This document shows positions 60,805 to 64,000 of a DNA stretch of 64,000 nucleotides, one piece after another. Location: assembly GCF_947623445.1 (NCBI RefSeq), contig NC_135242.1, forward strand, positions 19,406,001 through 19,470,000, given 5' to 3'. Position 1 is the first letter of the stretch. Each line of letters opens with the position of its first letter. The notes under the pieces are model-generated. The model had not been told where the DNA came from. It did not search any database and was given only the letters and a program-made list of their open reading frames with translations. Position numbers and translations under genes: made by a program. This DNA is from Clavelina lepadiformis. Its lineage: Eukaryota; Chordata; Ascidiacea; Aplousobranchia; Clavelinidae.

Positions 60805-61354
60805 CTCTAGGCCATAGGTCGGCAACCCTTGGCTCTGGAGCCGCATATGGCTCTCTCATCTCTGTGCTCTTGCTCTTGTGACTCAGAGCCAGTGAGCTCA
60901 TTTAGAAAAATGTAACGTGAATAAATAATGGTGTTTATTAGTGTCACAATGTAATAACTTAAGGCGTTTCTCTGATTATTATTCAGAATGTTTTATTCCA
61001 ACGTGGAAAATCTTATATAATTACTATCCAGTGATTTTTGCAGGCATAACATGCATGACTGCTCGCCACTCACAAGATCCTAAGTTTGGTTTTGTTCGAG
61101 GTTGTATGTCTTGGATATTGGTCTTTGTTTGGTGACTATGCGGATTGTCATCGTTGTAGTGAGAATTGTGTGAGGGTAACTATGGAAGTTTTTACGTGTA
61201 ACTGTAAAGCATTAGTTCAAATTATATATGTAGCATTAGGTTTTTTGTTTTAAGTAGTCAATTAGGTGTTGTGGCTCAGAGTAGGTTTTAGTTTGATGGA
61301 AACGAGACCAAATGGTTCTTTCAATGCTAAATGTTGCCGACACGTGGTCTAGGC
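60805..61354. mobile_element. hAT-type non-autonomous element, 534 bp
   Basis: Element 60813-61346 begins CATAGGTCGGCAACCCTTGG, with GGCTCTGGAGCCGCATATGG following, and ends GTTGCCGACACGTG. The terminal repeats agree at 11 of 14 positions, including a shared GTCGGCAAC core. The flanks CTCTAGGC and GTCTAGGC match at 7 of 8, as expected of an 8-bp hAT duplication. No transposase coding remains. Confidence 0.7.
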
Positions 61355-63648
61355 ACAGAGCTTTAAAAATGCAACAGTAAACCGCCAACCTAACATACAA
61401 CAGCATTGGCAGTATAAATTCTTGTTGATGCCCGTTTTATCTCTTTGTTATGGTAAGCCCGTACTAGTAGACTATTTTGTGCTTCTCTCTCTCATTTAAG
61501 AACCCTTCCTACTCTCTCTTGAAAGTCAAAGAAGTGGCAGCTCCAACTGCACTCAAAACAGTTTGCATTATTTCAATTGTTCGCTAGTTTTAGTTGTGAC
61601 CAAGCAAGGTCAGTGATGCAACTGCACCATCTGGTTGGTGCTCTGCACATCCTGACACATTCTGGTGATGCAACCATACGCTCCTAGTTTTGACCTCCCA
61701 GTTCAAAGAAGTAGGGACTTAACATTTAATGATTAACAAGTTCTATGCATTTGATCTAATAATATTACACAAAAAAATCTGAAACCTGTACCATTGTGTG
61801 CCTTGCCATATTTTGGTCACAGTCCAAGATTCATGACCATGACTCAATTTGAAAATTGATAGCTGATTCATCCTAGAAAGCTCTCAATTCTTGAAAATCA
61901 AACAGTTCACACTTGACTACCCTTGCTTTTCTAATTTAGGTGTCCAGTTCTATGATCATCTTTTCACATTCGTGAATTGCACAAGAATCGTCTCTGCTTT
62001 ATCTAACCACTTTGATTTAATCACATCTGATTTTGTTCGTACCAAGTGGAGAAATGAGCTTGTCTAAATTAATAACAGATTACTTTTACACAGTAAAAGT
62101 ATACGGGTAGTAAAGCAGAAGCAACTTAATAAATCTATCAGTGCTAATTGTTATTAATTAGCCATTATTCTTACAGAATTGTTATAGGAAAACTGACCTA
62201 GATTGAGGACTGTAAAAGGTGTAATTGGGTAAGAATCTGGGTGTAATTTAAGTTGCAATTTTATGCTCTGAATATGTGATTCATGGCATTTTTACCAACC
62301 CAAGTTGTTGTTTTGCTGCTGTTTTAAGTGTGACGGTTAATAAAATCATCATATATTAAATCTGAAATCAGCTTGGACCAAGGTGGATTAAACCTGTTTA
62401 CAGTAGTATGTAAACTGTGAAAAAGTTCAAAAAAGCGTCATTTGTGTGCAAGAAATACCTTTAAAATTAGAAACACATTTTTCAGCCGAACGTTTGTGTG
62501 CCATTACTGACTGAGCCAAAAAACACACTAAAAGAAAAAAACTTAATAAAACAGAACGGACCATCAACTTGCCTTGCCTTGTCTTGTTTCTGATAACATA
62601 GATTTAATCATTTCAATGTTCACCACAATCACTCAAAATATGTACAAATGCATATCACTGCCTGAACTAAACGTAAGTTTTTCTGAATAAACAAAAGAAT
62701 TGTGTGCGGTGTTTGCTTTTGTGCTGTTCTTAAAACTTTAGCCCAAATCATCCAATAAACTTGAACTGAAAACTTGTAGGGCTAGGCTAGATTGTTATGC
62801 AACTTGCAGTGAGTAGGTTGAAAAAAAAGAAAAACAACTTGAGTGTAGTGAAGATAAGTCACCGAAACTTTCAGAAGTTAAAGGTGAAAGAAAGAGAAAG
62901 AAGCAGGAGAAATCTGAGCAAAAAAAGAGTAAATTTTCGTATAGTTTTAACAGTGTTTCCATTATTGGACAAAAATGGTTTTTGTAGTTAAAGGTCTGCC
63001 TGAGGTCAGCTCTCGAACTGTCTGTGTTTGTTTCGTTATAACTGCAGTTATACTTGAGCTAGAAAAGTGAAATTTTGGATTAACAACCAAAATGGACGAT
63101 GTTTTGATGCAGAGCAATTTTTTTGCATTTTATTTGGCTTTTGAAGAATTTTGATGCCAAGACAAACAACCTCATATAAGCTGACAGACCCTAGTGCATG
63201 AAGGTATATAACAATACAGACGAAATCAGTCAATTACATATATCGTTTTACTGCATACAAATCGGATGTCCCAAATCAAATCCTATCTAACGTTAAGTAA
63301 AAACGTCGGTTAATCGCATACCGTTAAAAGGAATAAATCAGATTACTGCATATATATAACTAAATTTATGCTGAGGCATTGTATCATAGGTAAACTATAG
63401 TGTTTTATCCTAATTTTTTCGTAAAGGATGTTAGTCAAATGGTATACAATGACTTCCATCAGTATTCAAAATGTACCAAACCTAAGCATTAACAGGCTAG
63501 CAATGCTACGATGTTAAATGACATAAGTTGAATGTCGGCAAAAAAGGCATTTAAATTACGTCCATGGTTAATGGTTTTTAACAACAGGCCAAACAGAATT
63601 TAACGATTAATTCTAGTACTACGTTTGGCATCAGGCATAATTTAAACT
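61355..63648. other. Intergenic, no gene seen
   Basis: 2.3 kb with short chance frames only. A lysine- and arginine-rich frame at 62797-62991 comes from a purine-rich run and has no family signature. Confidence 0.45.
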
Positions 63649-63649
63649 G

Positions 63650-63952
63650 CAAAAGTTGCTCAGCTGGTGAATGAATTCTTTAATGAACCAACGTTTCGCA
63701 AACCCATGCGGGTGAGCTTCGCTAGGGCAAATGAAATTTTGTGTTTGTTACGCTACGTCATAATAGTAATACCATATATCATAATAATCAATTTGTAGTT
63801 ATTGCTCGTATCTAGGTAGTTTTATATGTTTGCAGCTTTCAAAAGTATGTCTTATTCTCTATTATTGTAATCTGCCCTGACGAAACTCACCTGCACGGGT
63901 TTCTGGAATTTTGGTTCATTAAAGAATTCATTCACCAGCTGAGCACCTTTTG
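63650..63952. repeat. Foldback or MITE-like element with about 65-bp inverted arms
   Basis: The left arm from about 63650 (AAAAGTTGCTCAGCTGGTGA, ATGAATTCTTTAATGAACC) is mirrored by the right arm ending about 63952. The first 40 or so positions are nearly identical, and weaker matching continues through AAACCC-TG-GGTGAG-TTCG. A spacer of about 170 bp separates the arms. No open frame and no clear target duplication were found. The palindromic arms would form a strong hairpin. Confidence 0.7.
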
Positions 63953-64000
63953 TTGATTAATTCCAGTGTTAATTTCTTTGGTTTTATTGTTTTAACCATA

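Noticed and set aside
60358-60810. 150-codon plus-strand frame
   Set aside because: It starts at TTG, has low-complexity K/I-rich composition, and runs into hAT-like repeat sequence. No family signature.

Overview
The window is animal nuclear DNA: A+T-rich, with many short GT-AG introns, compact genes, and scattered hAT, pogo-like and piggyBac DNA transposons. CUL3, a KLHL24-type BTB-Kelch gene and a FAM124 gene mark it as metazoan. The intron style and repeat content fit a tunicate (sea squirt) best; that assignment is inference. All gene models were spliced by hand, and phase and domain continuity were checked at every junction.

Layout. 1-920 (-): the edge-truncated start of a cysteine-rich ORF that resembles a multi-copy invertebrate family. 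It probably sits in an intron of the next gene. 1121-2054 (+): the last three exons of an EF-hand (EFHB-like) gene. 5396-10500 (+): a complete 14-exon BTB-BACK-Kelch gene, 642 aa, closest to KLHL24/KLHL6. 12698-30440 (-): a tandem array of six four-exon sulfotransferase-like genes, here called ST1 to ST6. Each encodes a P-loop sulfotransferase domain and a C-terminal membrane segment. ST1-ST3 are nearly identical over 2.4-kb units, and ST4-ST6 form an older group. ST5 carries a piggyBac element in intron 1. ST6 has nested hAT elements in intron 1 and an in-frame stop in exon 1. 33324-34484 (-): an acidic protein with a PTB-like C-terminus. 37687-41098 (+): a FAM124 family gene, 537 aa. 41951-46627 (-): a 12-exon MyTH4-FERM protein with no myosin motor, 661 aa. 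52334-58930 (-): a complete 16-exon cullin-3, 768 aa, the same length as human CUL3 and with the neddylation lysine at the same number (712). 58931-64000: gene-poor, with several hAT-type MITEs and a foldback element.

How the genes relate. BTB-Kelch proteins are substrate adaptors of CUL3 ubiquitin ligases, so the window holds both a scaffold and a candidate adaptor about 42 kb apart. The sulfotransferase array is the most dynamic region: recent unit duplication, a recombinant gene (ST1), an altered phosphosulfate-binding loop (ST3) and a probable pseudogene (ST6). No tRNA, rRNA, CRISPR array or operon was seen.
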